A stretch of 64,000 nt of DNA, taken from assembly GCA_951217055.1 (NCBI GenBank), contig OX578279.1, forward strand, positions 30,778,173 through 30,842,172. The letters are read 5' to 3'. The notes under the pieces were generated by a model. The model was not told where the DNA came from, did not search any database, and worked only from the letters and a program-made list of their open reading frames with translations. The stretch comes from Gerris lacustris (Eukaryota > Arthropoda > Insecta > Hemiptera > Gerridae). Position numbers and translations under genes: made by a program. Shown here piece after piece: positions 24,282 to 34,974 of the stretch; within the stretch, counting starts at the first letter, position 1, and every line of letters begins with the position of its first letter.

Positions 24282-27200
24282 ATTGAGTTTTCAATTGGAA
24301 TTGAGTTGTCAATTGAAATTGAGTTGTCAATTGAAATTGAGTTTTGAGTTTTGAAATTGAGTTTTCAATTAAAATTGAGTTTTCAATTGAAATTGAGGTT
24401 TCAATTGAAATTGAGGTTTCAATTGAAATTGAGTTGTCAATTGAAATTGAGTTTTCAATTGAAATTAAGTTTTGAGTTTTGAGTTTTGAAATTGAGTTTT
24501 CAATTGAAATTGAGTTTTCAATTGAAATTAAGTTTTTAATTGAAATTGAGTTTTGAGTTTTGAAATTGAGTTTTCAATTGAAATTGAGTTTTGAAATTGA
24601 GTTTTCAATTGAAATTGAGTTTTCAGTTGGAATTGAATTTTCAATTGAATTTGAGTTTTCAATTGAAATTGGGTTTTCGATTGAAATTGGGTTTTCGATT
24701 GAAATTGAGTTTTCAATTGAAATTGAGTTTTCAATTGAAATTGAGTTTTCAATTGAAATTGAGTTTTCAATTGAAATTGAGTTTTCAATTGAAATTGAGT
24801 TTTGAGGTTTGAAATTGAGTTTTCAATTGAAATTGAGTTTTGAGTTTTGAAATTGAGTTTTCAATTGAAATTGGGTTTTGAGTTTTGAAATTGAGTTTTC
24901 AATTGAAATTGAGTTTTCAATTGAAATTGAGTTTTCAATTGAAATTGAGTTTTGAGGTTTGAAATTGAGTTTTCAATTGAAATTGAGTTTTGAGTTTTGA
25001 AATTGAGTTTTCAATTGAAATTGGGTTTTGAGTTTTGAAATTGAGTTTTCAATTGAAATTGAGTTGTCAATTGAAATTGAGTTTTGAGTTTTGAAATTGA
25101 GTTTTCAATTGAAATTGTGTTTTCAATTAAATTGAGTTTTCAATTAAATTGAGTTTTCAATTGAAATTGAGTTTTCAATTGAAATTGAGTTTTCAATTGA
25201 AATTGAGTTTTCAATTGAAATTGAGTTTTGAGTTTTGAAATTGAGTTTTCAATTGAAATTGAGTTTTCAATTGAAATTGAGTTTTCAATTGAAATTGAGT
25301 TTTCAATTGAAATTGAGTTTTCAATTGAAATTGAGGTTTCAATTGAAATTGAGTTTTGAAATTGAGTTTTCAATTGAAATTGAGTTTTGAAATTGAGGTT
25401 TCAATTGAAATTGAGTTTTGAAATTGAGGTTTCAATTGAAATTGAGTTTTCAGTTGAAATTGAGTTTTCAATTGAAATTGAGTTTTCAATTGAAATTGAG
25501 TTTTGAGTTTTGAAATTGAGTTTTCAATTGAAATTGAGTTGTCAATTGAAATTGAGTTTTGAGTTTTGAAATTGAGTTTTCAATTGAAATTGTGTTTTCA
25601 ATTAAATTGAGTTTTCAATTAAATTGAGTTTTCAATTGAAATTGAGTTTTCAATTAAATTGAGTTTTCAATTGAAATTGAGTTTTCAATTGAAATTGAGT
25701 TTTCAATTGAAATTGAGTTTTCAATTGAAATTGAGTTTTGAGTTTTGAAATTGAGTTTTCAATTGAAATTGAGTTTTCAATTGAAATTGAGTTTTCAATT
25801 GAAATTGAGGTTTCAATTGAAATTGAGTTTTGAAATTGAGTTTTCAATTGAAATTGAGTTTTGAAATTGAGGTTTCAATTGAAATTGAGTTTTGAAATTG
25901 AGGTTTCAATTGAAATTGAGTTTTCAGTTGAAATTGAGTTTTCAATTGAAATTGAGTTTTCAATTGAAATTGAGTTTTGAGTTTTGAAATTGAGTTTTCA
26001 ATTGAAATTGAGTTTTGAGTTTTGAAATTGAGTTTTCAATTGAAATTGAGTTTTGAGTTTTGAAATTGAGTTTTCAATTGAAATTGAGTTGTCAATTGAA
26101 ATTGAGTTTTGAGTTTTGAAATTGAGTTTTCAATTGAAATTGAGTTTTCAATTGGACTTGAGTTTTCAATTGGAATTGAGTTTTGAAATTGAGTTTTCAA
26201 TTGAAAATGAGTTTTCAATTGAAATTGAGGTTTCAATTGAAATTGAGTTTTGAAATTGAGTTTTCAGTTGGAATTGAGTTTTCAATTGAATTTGAGTTTT
26301 CAATTGAAATTGGGTTTTCGATTGAAATTGAGTTTTCATATGAAATTGAGTTTTCAATTGAAATTGAGTTTTCAATTGAAATTGAGTTTTGAGGTTTGAA
26401 ATTGAGTTTTCAATTGAAATTGAGTTTTGAGACTTGAAATTGAGTTTTGAGTTTTGAAATTGAGTTTTGAGTTTTGAAATTGAGTTTTCAATTGAAATTG
26501 AGTTTTCAAATGAAATTGAGTTTTCAATTGGAATTGAGTTGTCAATTGAAATTGAGTTTTCAATTGGAATTGAGTTGTCAATTGAAATTGAGTTTTGAGT
26601 TTTGAAATTGAGTTTTCAATTGGAATTGAGTTGTCAATTGAAATTGAGTTTTGAGTTTTGAAATTGAGTTTTCAATTGGAATTGAGTTGTCAATTGAAAT
26701 TGAGTTTTGAGTTTTGAAATTGAGTTTTCAATTGGAATTGAGTTGTCAATTGGAATTGAGTTTTCAATTGAAATTGAGTTTTCAATTGAAATTGAGTTTT
26801 CAATTGAAATTGAGTTTTCAATTGAAATTGAGTTTTCAATTGAAATTGAGTTTTCAATTGAAATTGAGTTTTGAGTTTTGAAATTGAGTTTTCAATTGAA
26901 ATTGAGTTTTCAATTGGACTTGAGTTTTCAATTGGAATTGAGTTTTGAGTTTTGAAATTGAGTTTTCAATTGAAATTGAGTTTTCAATTGAAATTGAGGT
27001 TTCAATTGAAATTGAGTTTTCAATTGGACTTGAGTTTTCAATTGGAATTGAGTTTTGAGTTTTGAAATTGAGTTTTCAATTGAAATTGAGTTTTCAATTG
27101 AAATTGAGGTTTCAATTGAAATTGAGTTTTCAATTGAAATTGAGTTTTGAGTTTTGAAATTGAGTTTTCAATTGAAATTGAGTTTTCAATTGAAATTGAG

Positions 27201-27494
27201 TTTTCAATTGAAATTGAGTTTTCAATTGAAATTGAGTTTTCAATTGAAATTGAGTTTTGAGTTTTGAAATTGAGTTTTCAATTGAAATTGAGGTTTCAAT
27301 CGAAATTGAGTTTTCAATTGAAATTGAGTTTTCAATTGAAATTGAGTTTTGAGTTTTGAAATTGAGTTTTCAATTGAAATTGAGGTTTCAATCGAAATTG
27401 AGTTTTCAATTGAAATTGAGTTTTCAATTGAAATTGAGTTTTCAATTGAAATTGAGTTTTGAGTTTTGAAATTGAGTTTTGAGTTTTGAAATTG
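24282..27494. repeat. 18-bp CAATTG satellite
   Basis: About 3.2 kb of TTTTCAATTGAAATTGAG (18 bp), interspersed with shorter TTTTGAG and GAAATTGAG units and one-base variants (CAATTGG, GGTTTCAATTG, TTGTCAATTG). Longer blocks of identical unit order repeat, for example the series starting near 25040 and again near 25520. The CAATTG core is self-complementary. Lys-Thr-Gln-Phe-Gln open frames are repeat translation. Confidence 0.95.
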
Positions 27495-27867
27495 ACTTTA
27501 ATAAATAGTAAATTGAACATGGAATATAATAGGCACGTGAAAACATAATCTCAAACAGAAGGTTATAACAAAACAGGTTAAGGTTGAATTATTAATCAGT
27601 GTTACCCCCACAGTGATTTATTATTTTACGGGTTATTCCGTTCAAATCATATTTTAATAATATCAAGAAAATTTTTAAAATATCTATTTCAACCAAAAAT
27701 ATAAGTTTCATTGTATTATGTAAGCCTACTTTATTGCCTCTTCAAAGTAATTTTCTTCAAATAAAGTTTGATTTTCGTTTAAATCAAATCAAGTTTGAGT
27801 TATAACAATTCCCTCTTCTAAAAAAAAATTAAAAATACATTGTGGCCTAAGTAGAGTACATGACGTG
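27495..27867. other. Unique AT-rich spacer between satellites
   Basis: About 370 bp without tandem structure or gene, separating the CAATTG array from the GACGCG minisatellite. It is one of the few apparently unique stretches in this part. Confidence 0.5.
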
Positions 27868-28125
27868 ATAGCGGGTTTGACGCGTGTTAGACGCGGGTAA
27901 GACGTGTGTTAGACGCGGGTTAGAGGCGGTTTAGTCGCGGAATTGAACGCGGGTTAGACGCGGGTTAGAGGCGGTTTAGTCGCGGGTTGGACGCGGGTTA
28001 GACGCGTGGTAGACGCGGGTTAGAGGCGGTTTAGTTGCGGGTTAGACGCGGGTTAGACGCTGGTTAGACGCGGGTTGGACGCGGTTTGGACGCGTGTTAG
28101 ACGCAGGTTGACGTCCGATGCAAAA
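27868..28125 (+). repeat. GACGCGGGTT minisatellite, block 1
   Basis: Imperfect 11-bp units (AGACGCGGGTT, GGACGCGGGTT, AGAGGCGGTTT, AGTCGCGGGTT). Much richer in GC and CpG than the flanks. Ends at TTGACGTCCGATGC, where the dispersed module starts. Confidence 0.93.
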
Positions 28126-28345
28126 TTCCTTTTTCATATTGTCTGGTAAAGAAAAAGACATTATATTATCCCCCCCCCTTGTAATAATCCTTTATATAGC
28201 AGTGCAAAGGTCGTAATCGAATTTACACGATTTTTTTAAAAAACCACTTAAACCACAACCCACGCCCAATATATAAATCTCCAATATATAAACGTCTAAT
28301 ATATATTTATATATTGGACGTTTATGTATTGGACAGGTTAGACGC
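28126..28345 (-). repeat. Dispersed module, copy 1 (minus orientation)
   Basis: The segment from CATATTGTCTGGTAAAGAAA through a C run to TATATAGCAGTGCAAAGGTC is the inverse of copies at 30.5, 31.4, 31.9, 32.1 and 35.0 kb. At 28264-28335 it runs into a hairpin-prone stretch of CCAATATATAAACGTC and its complement. Confidence 0.75.
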
Positions 28346-29482
28346 GGTTTATGTATTAGACAGGTTAGACGCAGGTTAAACGCGGGTTAGACACGAGTTG
28401 GACGCAGGTTAGAGGCGAGTTTGACGCGTGTTAGACGCGGGTAAGACGTGTGTTAGACGCGGGTTAGAGGCGGTTTAGTCGCGGGTTAGACGCCGGTACA
28501 CGCGGGTTGGACGCGGTTTGGACGCGTCTATGTTTTGGATCCAACCGGGTTTGACGCGGGTACTCGCGGGTTGGATGCGGTATAGACGCGGGTTTGACAC
28601 GTGTTAGACGCAGGTTAGACGCGGGTAAGACGCGGGTTAGACAGGAGTTGGACGCAGGTTAGAGGCGGGTTTGACGCGTGTTAGACGCGGGTTTGACGCG
28701 TGTTAGACGCGGGTAAGACGTGTGTTAGACGCGGGTAAGACGTGTGTTAGACGCGGGTTAGAGGCTGTTTAGTCGCGGGTTGGACGCGGGTTAGACGCGT
28801 GTTAGACGCGGGTTAGAGGCGGTTTAATCGCGGAATGGATGCGGGTTGGACGCGGGTAAGACGCGGGTAAGACGCGGGTTAGAAGCGGGTTTGAAGCGGG
28901 TACACGCGGGTTGGATGCGGTTTAGACGCGGGTTGGGCGCAGATTGGATCCGGGTTGGGCGCAGATTGGATCCGGGTTTGACGCGGGTTGGACGCGTGTT
29001 AGACGCGGGTTGGACGCGGTTTAGTCGCGGGTTGGACGCGGGTTAGACGCGGGTTAGACACGGGTTGGACGCAGGTTGGAGGCGGGTTTGACGCGTGTTA
29101 GACGCGGGTAAGACGTGTGTCAGACGCGGGTTAGAGGCGGTCTAGTCTCGGAATTGGACGCGGGTTGGACGCGGGTTAGACGCGGGTAAACAGTTTAGTC
29201 TAACGGGTTGGACGCAGGTTGGAGGCGGGTTTGACGCGTGTTAAACGCGGGTAAGACGTGTGTTAGACGCGGGTTAGAGGCGGTTTAGTCGTGGGTTGGC
29301 CGCAGGTTGGACGCGGGTTAGAGGCGGTTTAGTCGCGGGTTGGACGCGGGTTAGACACGGGTACACGCGGTTTGGACGCGTCTATGTTTTTGATCCAACC
29401 GGGTTTGACGCGGGTACTCGCGGGTTGGATGCGGTATAGACGCGGGTTGGAAGCAGATTGGATCCGGGTTTGACGCGAGTTA
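28346..29482 (+). repeat. GACGCGGGTT minisatellite, block 2
   Basis: The largest block, ~1.1 kb of 10-11-bp units as in block 1. It includes larger repeated phrases, for example GACGCGTCTATGTTT, then GATCCAACCGGGTTTGACGC, near 28520 and 29370. It ends where the retrotransposon 3' end begins. Confidence 0.93.
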
Positions 29483-29483
29483 C

Positions 29484-30064
29484 AAGAAATAAGAAAATAC
29501 ATAAATAATACACTGTTTATTCATCCCACCACTAGAGGGAAAGCCCTGTGCTGTGGTGAGGGTCTCCTCCTATCCTTAGTTTATATATAATTATAATTAG
29601 TCACATTTTATACAAGTAGTTAAACAAAATGAAACATTTTTTCTTGTTTAAGAATAATAATAATAATAATAATAATTAAAAAAAAATACATACACACACT
29701 CACACACACACTCACACATACATACATATATAAATCTATTATATAATAATAATAAAAAAAAATAAATAAATAAAATACATAAATAACATTGAATTGTAAT
29801 TGAAAAACTATTTATAGATATTTTAAAGAAAACAATTGTTTGAGAAGTACATGAAAAGGTTGAGGCCACGTGGAGAGATAAGTGATGCTAGAATGTAGGT
29901 GGTTCATTAAGATTGCTTGTCTATTGGTTTTGCTATTGAAGAGTACAGTTTTGTTTTGAGTATTGTAGTAAAATTTGGTTTGTCAAAGTCATTCTGTAAT
30001 GTAGGGGTTAGTCTGTTGTAGTAGTTGGCTGCTTGATAACACCAGTGTCTCTGTGCAGCAGAGA
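29484..30064 (-). mobile_element. 5'-truncated non-LTR retrotransposon fragment
   Basis: A minus-strand insertion breaking the GACGCG minisatellite. It starts at ~30064 inside a coding region, has a stop at 29907-29909, then a ~400-bp 3' UTR with several (CA)n/(AT)n tracts. It ends with TGAATAAACAGTG (AATAAA signal) and an A-rich tail near 29484. The minisatellite resumes on both sides. This pattern of 5' truncation and A-rich 3' end is typical of LINE retrotransposition. Confidence 0.7.
29907..30064 (-). pseudogene. C-terminal remnant of a LINE reverse transcriptase
   Basis: About 50 codons on the minus strand contain QRHWCYQAANYYNRLTP and, further on, FTTILKTKLYSS before a TAA. The pattern of aromatic-Asn-x-Leu-Pro/Thr, then Phe-x3-Leu-Lys-x-Lys-Leu, resembles the extreme C-terminus of LINE endonuclease/RT proteins. 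All catalytic parts are absent, so this is a dead 3' fragment. Clade assignment is not possible. Confidence 0.55.
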
Positions 30065-30487
30065 GTTAGACGCGTGTTAGACGCGGGTTGGACGCGGTTT
30101 AGTCGCGGGTTGGATGCGGGTTAGAGGTGGGTTAGACGCAGGTTTGACGCGGCTTAGACACGGGTTTGACGCGGGTACACGCGGGTTGGATGCGGGTTGG
30201 AAGCAGATTGGACCCGGGTTTGACGCGGGTTGGACGCGTGTTTGACGCGGGTTGGACGCGGTTTAGTCGAGGGTTGGACGCGGGTTTGACGCGGGTTAGA
30301 CGCGGGTTCGACGCGGGTACACGCGGGTTGGACGCGGTTTGGATGCGTGTTAGACGCAGGTTGGACGCGGGTTGGACGCGGGTTGGACGCGGGTTAGACG
30401 CGTGTTAGACGCGGGTTAGAGGCGGTTTAATCGCGGAATGGATGTGGGTTGGACGCGGGTAAGACGCGGGTTTGACGTGGGTTGCAC
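30065..30487 (+). repeat. GACGCGGGTT minisatellite, block 3
   Basis: Same 11-bp family and orientation as blocks 1 and 2, interrupted from block 2 by the LINE fragment. It ends at GACGTGGGTTGCACTGCTAT, where the dispersed module begins. Confidence 0.93.
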
Positions 30488-30673
30488 TGCTATATAAAGG
30501 ATTATTATAAGGGGGGGGGGGATAATATAATGTCTTTAACTTTGCCAGACAATATGAACACAGGAATTGTGCATCGGACGTCGTTTTATTGTCTACCCTT
30601 TTATTGTAACCCATGGAGGTTCTATTTTATTATATAACCTAAATAATGAAGAACTATTATAATTAACACCCTC
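30488..30673 (+). repeat. Dispersed module, copy 2 (plus orientation)
   Basis: GCACTGCTATATAAAGGA, a G run, ATAATATAATGTCTTT, CAGACAATATGAACA and GTGCATCGGACGTCG follow in order. Then come ACCCATGGAGGTTCT and CACCCTCCCATTTTGCG, leading into reversed GACGCG units. This is the point where the minisatellite changes strand. Confidence 0.75.
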
Positions 30674-30740
30674 CCATTTTGCGTCCAATCCGCGTCTAAC
30701 CCGCGACTAACCCGCGTCAAACCCGCGTCAAACCCAAAAA
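30674..30740 (-). repeat. GACGCGGGTT minisatellite, inverted block 4
   Basis: Short block reading AACCCGCGTC on the plus strand, i.e. opposite to blocks 1-3. Confidence 0.85.
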
Positions 30741-31120
30741 TCAAATTACCTCCTGTGTAAAGCTATATTCCTAATCCTAAGTTATACAAGACGTGAATAA
30801 ACATTGCACAGTGGCTTAGGAACGGAGGCGCTATCGGGCTTGAGCCCCCCCCCCCCCCCTGTCAGATTTAAGGGGCTATAAAATTACTAGGGGAGGACCC
30901 CTAGCCCCCCCCGGAAGGGGGGGGGGGGGGTAGAGAGAGAGTAGGTGTAGGTTGTGCTCTGGCACCTTATTTTCTAGAAGTCGGGCACTAATAACGAGTA
31001 TACCCCCCCCCCCCCCCTCCCCCCCCCCCCCCCTTAGTAGAGGTGCCGAGCCACCCACGTCACAAATGAATTCCTACGCCATTGACATTGCAATGTTTAG
31101 CCAGACAACATCAGTCCACC
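30741..31120. repeat. Dispersed repeat with G/C runs (copy 1 of a pair)
   Basis: Contains C and G homopolymers, then GTAGAGAGAGAGTAGG, GTGCTCTGGCACCTT, TCTAGAAGTCGGGCACTA, a long C run, TTAGTAGAGGTGCCGAG and ATGAATTCCTACGCCATTGA. The same order is found at 31.69-31.86 kb. The stretch ending at 31120 also includes the GACAACATCAGTCCACCCC lead-in to the next minisatellite block. Confidence 0.75.
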
Positions 31121-31215
31121 CCACGTCTAATCCGCGTCCAACCCGCGTCTAACCCGCGTCCAACCAGCGTCTAGCCCGCGACTAATCCGCGCCCAACCAG
31201 CGTTTAACTCGCATC
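31121..31215 (-). repeat. GACGCGGGTT minisatellite, inverted block 5
   Basis: Units read AACCCGCGTCT and TCCGCGTCCAACC on the plus strand. The block ends at GCATCCTATACATAAACGTC, the same AT-rich exit seen after block 7. Confidence 0.88.
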
Positions 31216-31279
31216 CTATACATAAACGTCCAATATATAAACCGACGCGGGTTTGGGTTATAGGAGACGTGAATAAACA

Positions 31280-31620
31280 GTGAAGGTTTAGTATGGCCAA
31301 CTAAATTTAAGAGGTTTTATAAAAAATTCGTGAAAATTAAACTATGACCTTTGCACTGCTATATTAAGGACAATGAAGAGGCGGGGGGGGGGGATATAAT
31401 GTCTTTTTCTTTACCAGACAATATGAACAAAGGAATTGTGCATCGGAGTCGTCGTTTTTTAATGTCTACAACCCATGGGATGTAACAAATTATTACAATA
31501 AAAAACAGCATTTTAAGCAGTTTTAGACATAAAACCATGTAATACAAATAAAATAAAAATTAGTACATGGGTTTATTTCTAAAACTGCTTACATTGCTGT
31601 TTTTAACGTTTATTTTCCAA
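31280..31620 (+). repeat. Dispersed module, copy 3 (plus orientation)
   Basis: Starts GGTTTAGTATGGCC, passes CTTTGCACTGCTATATTAAG, a G run, ATATAATGTCTTTTTC, CCAGACAATATGAACAAAGG and GTGCATCGGAGTCG, and continues through CTACAACCCATGG. It follows an inverted minisatellite block. Confidence 0.72.
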
Positions 31621-31628
31621 AATTTTCC

Positions 31629-31862
31629 TGGGGGAGGACCCCCGGACCCCCCTCCTATAGCGGGGGGGAGGACCCCCGGACCCCCCTCCTATAGCGGGGG
31701 GGAAGGGGGGGGGTAGAGAGAGAGTAGGTTGTGCTCTGGCACCTTTATTTCTAGAAATCGGGCACTGATAAAGAGTATGTACCCCCCCCCCCCTTAGTAG
31801 AGGTGCCGAACCACCCCCGTCAAAAATGAATTCCTACGCCACTGACATTGCATGTATAATAT
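31629..31862. repeat. Dispersed repeat with G/C runs (copy 2), including a 33-bp tandem
   Basis: A 33-bp unit, GGGGGAGGACCCCCGGACCC plus CCCTCCTATAGCG, occurs twice (from ~31630). Then GTAGAGAGAGAGTAGG, TGCTCTGGCACC, ATCGGGCACTGATA, a C run, TTAGTAGAGGTGCCGAACC and ATGAATTCCTACGCCACTG match the 30.9-31.1 kb copy. Confidence 0.78.
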
Positions 31863-31899
31863 AACCAGTATAAATTTAAAGGGTTTCAGAAAAAATTTG

Positions 31900-32050
31900 T
31901 TAATAATAAACTACGATCTTTGCAATGCTAAATTATAGACAAGGGGGGGGGGGGGGGGTAAATATAATGTCTTTTCTTTCACTAGACAATCTAAACAAAG
32001 GTTTTTTAATTGGAGTGGTTGTTGTAAGCCTGACAACATCAGTCCACCCC
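31900..32050 (+). repeat. Dispersed module, copy 4
   Basis: ACTACGATCTTTGCAATGC, a G run, ATATAATGTCTTTTCTTTC, ACTAGACAATCTAAACAAAG and GCCTGACAACATCAGTCC, closing on ACCCCACGTCTAATCCGCG, the first minisatellite units. Confidence 0.8.
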
Positions 32051-32074
32051 ACGTCTAATCCGCGTCCAATCTGC

Positions 32075-32210
32075 TTCCATCATTGCAATGCTAAATAAAA
32101 GACGAGGAGTGAGGGGGGGGGGGGAATATAATGCCTTTTCTTTCACTAGACAATCTAAACAAAGGATTTGTAAATTGGAGTGGTTGTTGTAAGCCTGACA
32201 ACATCAGTCC
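32075..32210 (+). repeat. Dispersed module, copy 5
   Basis: Near-duplicate of copy 4: CATTGCAATGCTAAATAAAA, G run, ATATAATGCCTTTTCTTTC, ACTAGACAATCTAAACAAAG and GCCTGACAACATCAGTCC. Copies 4 and 5 lie ~170 bp apart in the same orientation, so module plus a few minisatellite units was duplicated as one piece. Confidence 0.8.
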
Positions 32211-32478
32211 ACCCCACGTCTAATCCGCGTCTAGCCCGCGTCCAACCCACGTCTAACCCGCGTCCAACCCGCATCCAACCCGTGTCCAACCCGCGTCTAA
32301 CCCGCGTGTATCCTGCGTCTAACCCGCGTCCAACCCGCGTCTAACACGTGTCTAACCCGCTTCCAACCCGCGTCTAAACCGCGTCCAAACCTCGTATATC
32401 CCGCACTTAACCCGCGTCTAATCTGTGTCCAACCCGCGTCTAACACGCGTCGAACTGGCGTCTAACCCGCGTCCAATA
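32211..32478 (-). repeat. GACGCGGGTT minisatellite, inverted block 7
   Basis: About 260 bp of AACCCGCGTCT/CAACCCGCGTC units on the plus strand, the last block of the inverted side. It exits through CGTCCAATATATAAAC. A very short block 6 (~32055-32075) separates module copies 4 and 5. Confidence 0.92.
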
Positions 32479-33601
32479 TATAAACTTCCAATATATAAAC
32501 ATTTCAGGTTTAGTATAACCCACTAAAATTAAAGTATTTTATCTACGATTGATACGAAATATAAACATTATATCTTTGTTTAGATGTTGTGGTATCCCCT
32601 ATATCATGTACGTCGGGTAGCTCAAAATAATTAAATTAATTTTATAAAAAAAAAGGAGAAGTCATAAATAAAACTTAACATATAACTTTTCTTATTCTTG
32701 TATTTAAATTGCATTAGGCTTTTTTTTATTAATAGTTAAAATACAGTAAATGTGGTTCTTAAAACACTTTAAAAAAAATCCATGTAAAATAAAATATTAA
32801 ACATCAAATTATTAAACGTTAAATGAATCCTTTTACATTTCCCTAACTACCTTGGATTTACAGCAGATACTTTAGTTTTAATAAATGGCAAATCCTTAAA
32901 TTAATTCATTTATTTTTTAATTAAAAATGAAATAGTCATAATGAGGTTCAACTCATGCGTAATGGTCTAAGTACGTTTTACTATAAAAAAAAATATTTAA
33001 TAATAATTTTTTTTTTTTTTTTTTATATTCTCAAAGAGAGAAAATGAAAACTTGTTTAACATTTTAAAATAATTTCTTTCATGTAAAAACTTTACATTCG
33101 TTAATGCTTTCTTTAAACTCTAATACCATGCGGTTTTTTAATATAATTTTCTTAATAAAAATTTTTTATAATTTTTCTTCTGTAGAAAAAGGTGGAGCTG
33201 AGGTGCTCTCAAATCTTTAGTGAGATACAAATTCAAGTATCATCTGCTTGTCCCTTGAGAAGAAATTTCACCTTTGTGAAATTACAGCTAACTACGCATC
33301 CAAGCTACGTTGCAACCCACGCTACGCAACTAAGGCCCTTAACATAAAAATTAACTTATTAGCCAACTGCTAATTATATTTTAATTTAATTACTTTCAAA
33401 TGATATCAGATAGCAACTTACGTTTCAACGGCAACAGCAAATCTTCCATAGAAGAGAAAAATGAATTTAAATTAATTACTTATTAATAAAGCACTTGCCC
33501 AAAATGGCTGACATACGAATTTTACATCTGTCGATGGGTGACATCATACTACGTTGACTGGTGCTGAAGATCACACCTCATTTAGTGCGCGAATTGCTTA
33601 T
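32479..33601. other. AT-rich intergenic DNA
   Basis: Begins with the module's GTTTAGTATAACCCACTAAA piece (~32508) and then shows only AT-rich sequence with homopolymer A and T runs. A somewhat GC-richer patch at 33190-33345 has no convincing gene structure. Confidence 0.45.
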
Positions 33602-34340
33602 ATAGTGATCAGGGCCGTTTCTAGGTGTTTTGCCGCCCTAGGCGAGAATAAAAAAAAATCCCCCCCTCCCCTCCCTATTACTATCAACCCCTTCTCCTTT
33701 TGATATCCAGAAGAAATTAATGTTTAAATATAATAATAATTTGTTATTATTTAACGTAAATCCCATCAAAAATTAAATAACTAAATAAGGACTGTTATAT
33801 TTAATTTTATTTTAAATATCTCTTATAACTTTAGTGGTATTTTAGATTCTTTCTTTTAACTTTCTTTGGCTGTTTAGTATCTTTATTTTAGGGAACGTCT
33901 TTAATAAGATGTCTAATGCCCAGCTGGTAAGTAATGTCTTTTTCTAATAAAATTTTGGCTAGTAGAACTGCCCAGATAAATTAATTTGAATTTCTCATTA
34001 AAAAAAAAATATAAATAGAAAAAAATAAAATAAAATAAAAATAAATAAATATTAAATAAAAACCATTCCACTTGTTTTGGTCAATTTTCAACCAAAAGAA
34101 TTCTTAATTTGTCTCCTCTTGAGTTTATTTAGTCAAAGTAAACACTTATTAAGTAATTGTTCGGTATATGCTTTTGAAAACAATTCGATTTTTTAATTTT
34201 TCCTATATTTATTTTTTCCCCTCTTAATTTGCTCAGTTTTTTCGTTGTTTGATTAAGCATTAAATTTTCCTCCTTCCTTTTTTGCCGCCCTAGGCGGCCG
34301 CCTAGTCTTGCCTATTAGTAGAAACGGCCCTGATAGTGAT
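33602..34340. mobile_element. hAT-type MITE with 8-bp target duplication
   Basis: The 723-bp element (33610-34332) starts CAGGGCCGTTTCTAGG and ends CTAGTCTTGCC...GAAACGGCCCTG. Its inverted termini share CAGGGCCGTTTCTA and the subterminal GCCGCCCTAGGCG. Both sides carry the identical 8-bp duplication ATAGTGAT (33602-33609 and 34333-34340). CAGGG termini with an 8-bp duplication are diagnostic of the hAT superfamily. The interior is AT-rich without transposase, so it must have been mobilised in trans. Confidence 0.93.
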
Positions 34341-34974
34341 CCTAATCTCCAAGATCATAACTGCTATCATGATATTTACAATTTAATTTTTTAATCCCAA
34401 GTTACCCTAACTCTCTGATACAAATCTAAGGATTCAAACAGTGAAAAGTTTTACAATGGTTTAATTTAAATAACATGGACATATAACATAATATTCCTCA
34501 TTTAAAGTTTTATATAAGTGCCTGAAGAAGCAACTTGAACATCATTGAAACTTCAACTCGACATTGGACTAATAACCTAATAAAACCTATCAGAAAAAAA
34601 TACGTGAGTTAATTAATTAACATATAATGTTTAAAAATTGTATCATTTTCCGTTATATTCATAATAAAGTTCTATATAAAATCAAATTACTACATTTTGT
34701 AAATAATTAATATTTTCACAAGTCATTTATATTAAAATCAGAACATAATTATGGAACATATATAATGGCTTTTCTTTCACTAGACAATAAAATAACTAAA
34801 CTTTTAATATAATCATTGTTTATTTTGTTAGTCTTAAGGTGCTAATGACAGAGCTGAGACCTGCAAAAAATGGTTTGGGTACCGGAGCGAATTATGAAAT
34901 GAAATGAAAGTAGTGATCACGATTCTGCATTTTTTTTTAACAAGAAAAGACTTTTTCAGGATTTGGCAAATTAA
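34341..34974. other. AT-rich DNA with first copy of a 76-bp direct repeat
   Basis: No gene. 34789-34864 (AAAATAACTAAACTTTTAAT through GAGCTGAGACCTGC) is repeated at 35367-35442. A TGCCTGAAGAAGCAACTTGA phrase at ~34521 resembles pieces of degraded retroelements but cannot be assigned. Confidence 0.45.

Noticed and set aside
24528..27520. Lys-Thr-Gln-Phe-Gln repeat proteins, silk-like at first sight
   Set aside because: An 18-bp tandem repeat read as six codons. Frames break whenever the shorter variant units occur, and there is no signal peptide or unique ends.
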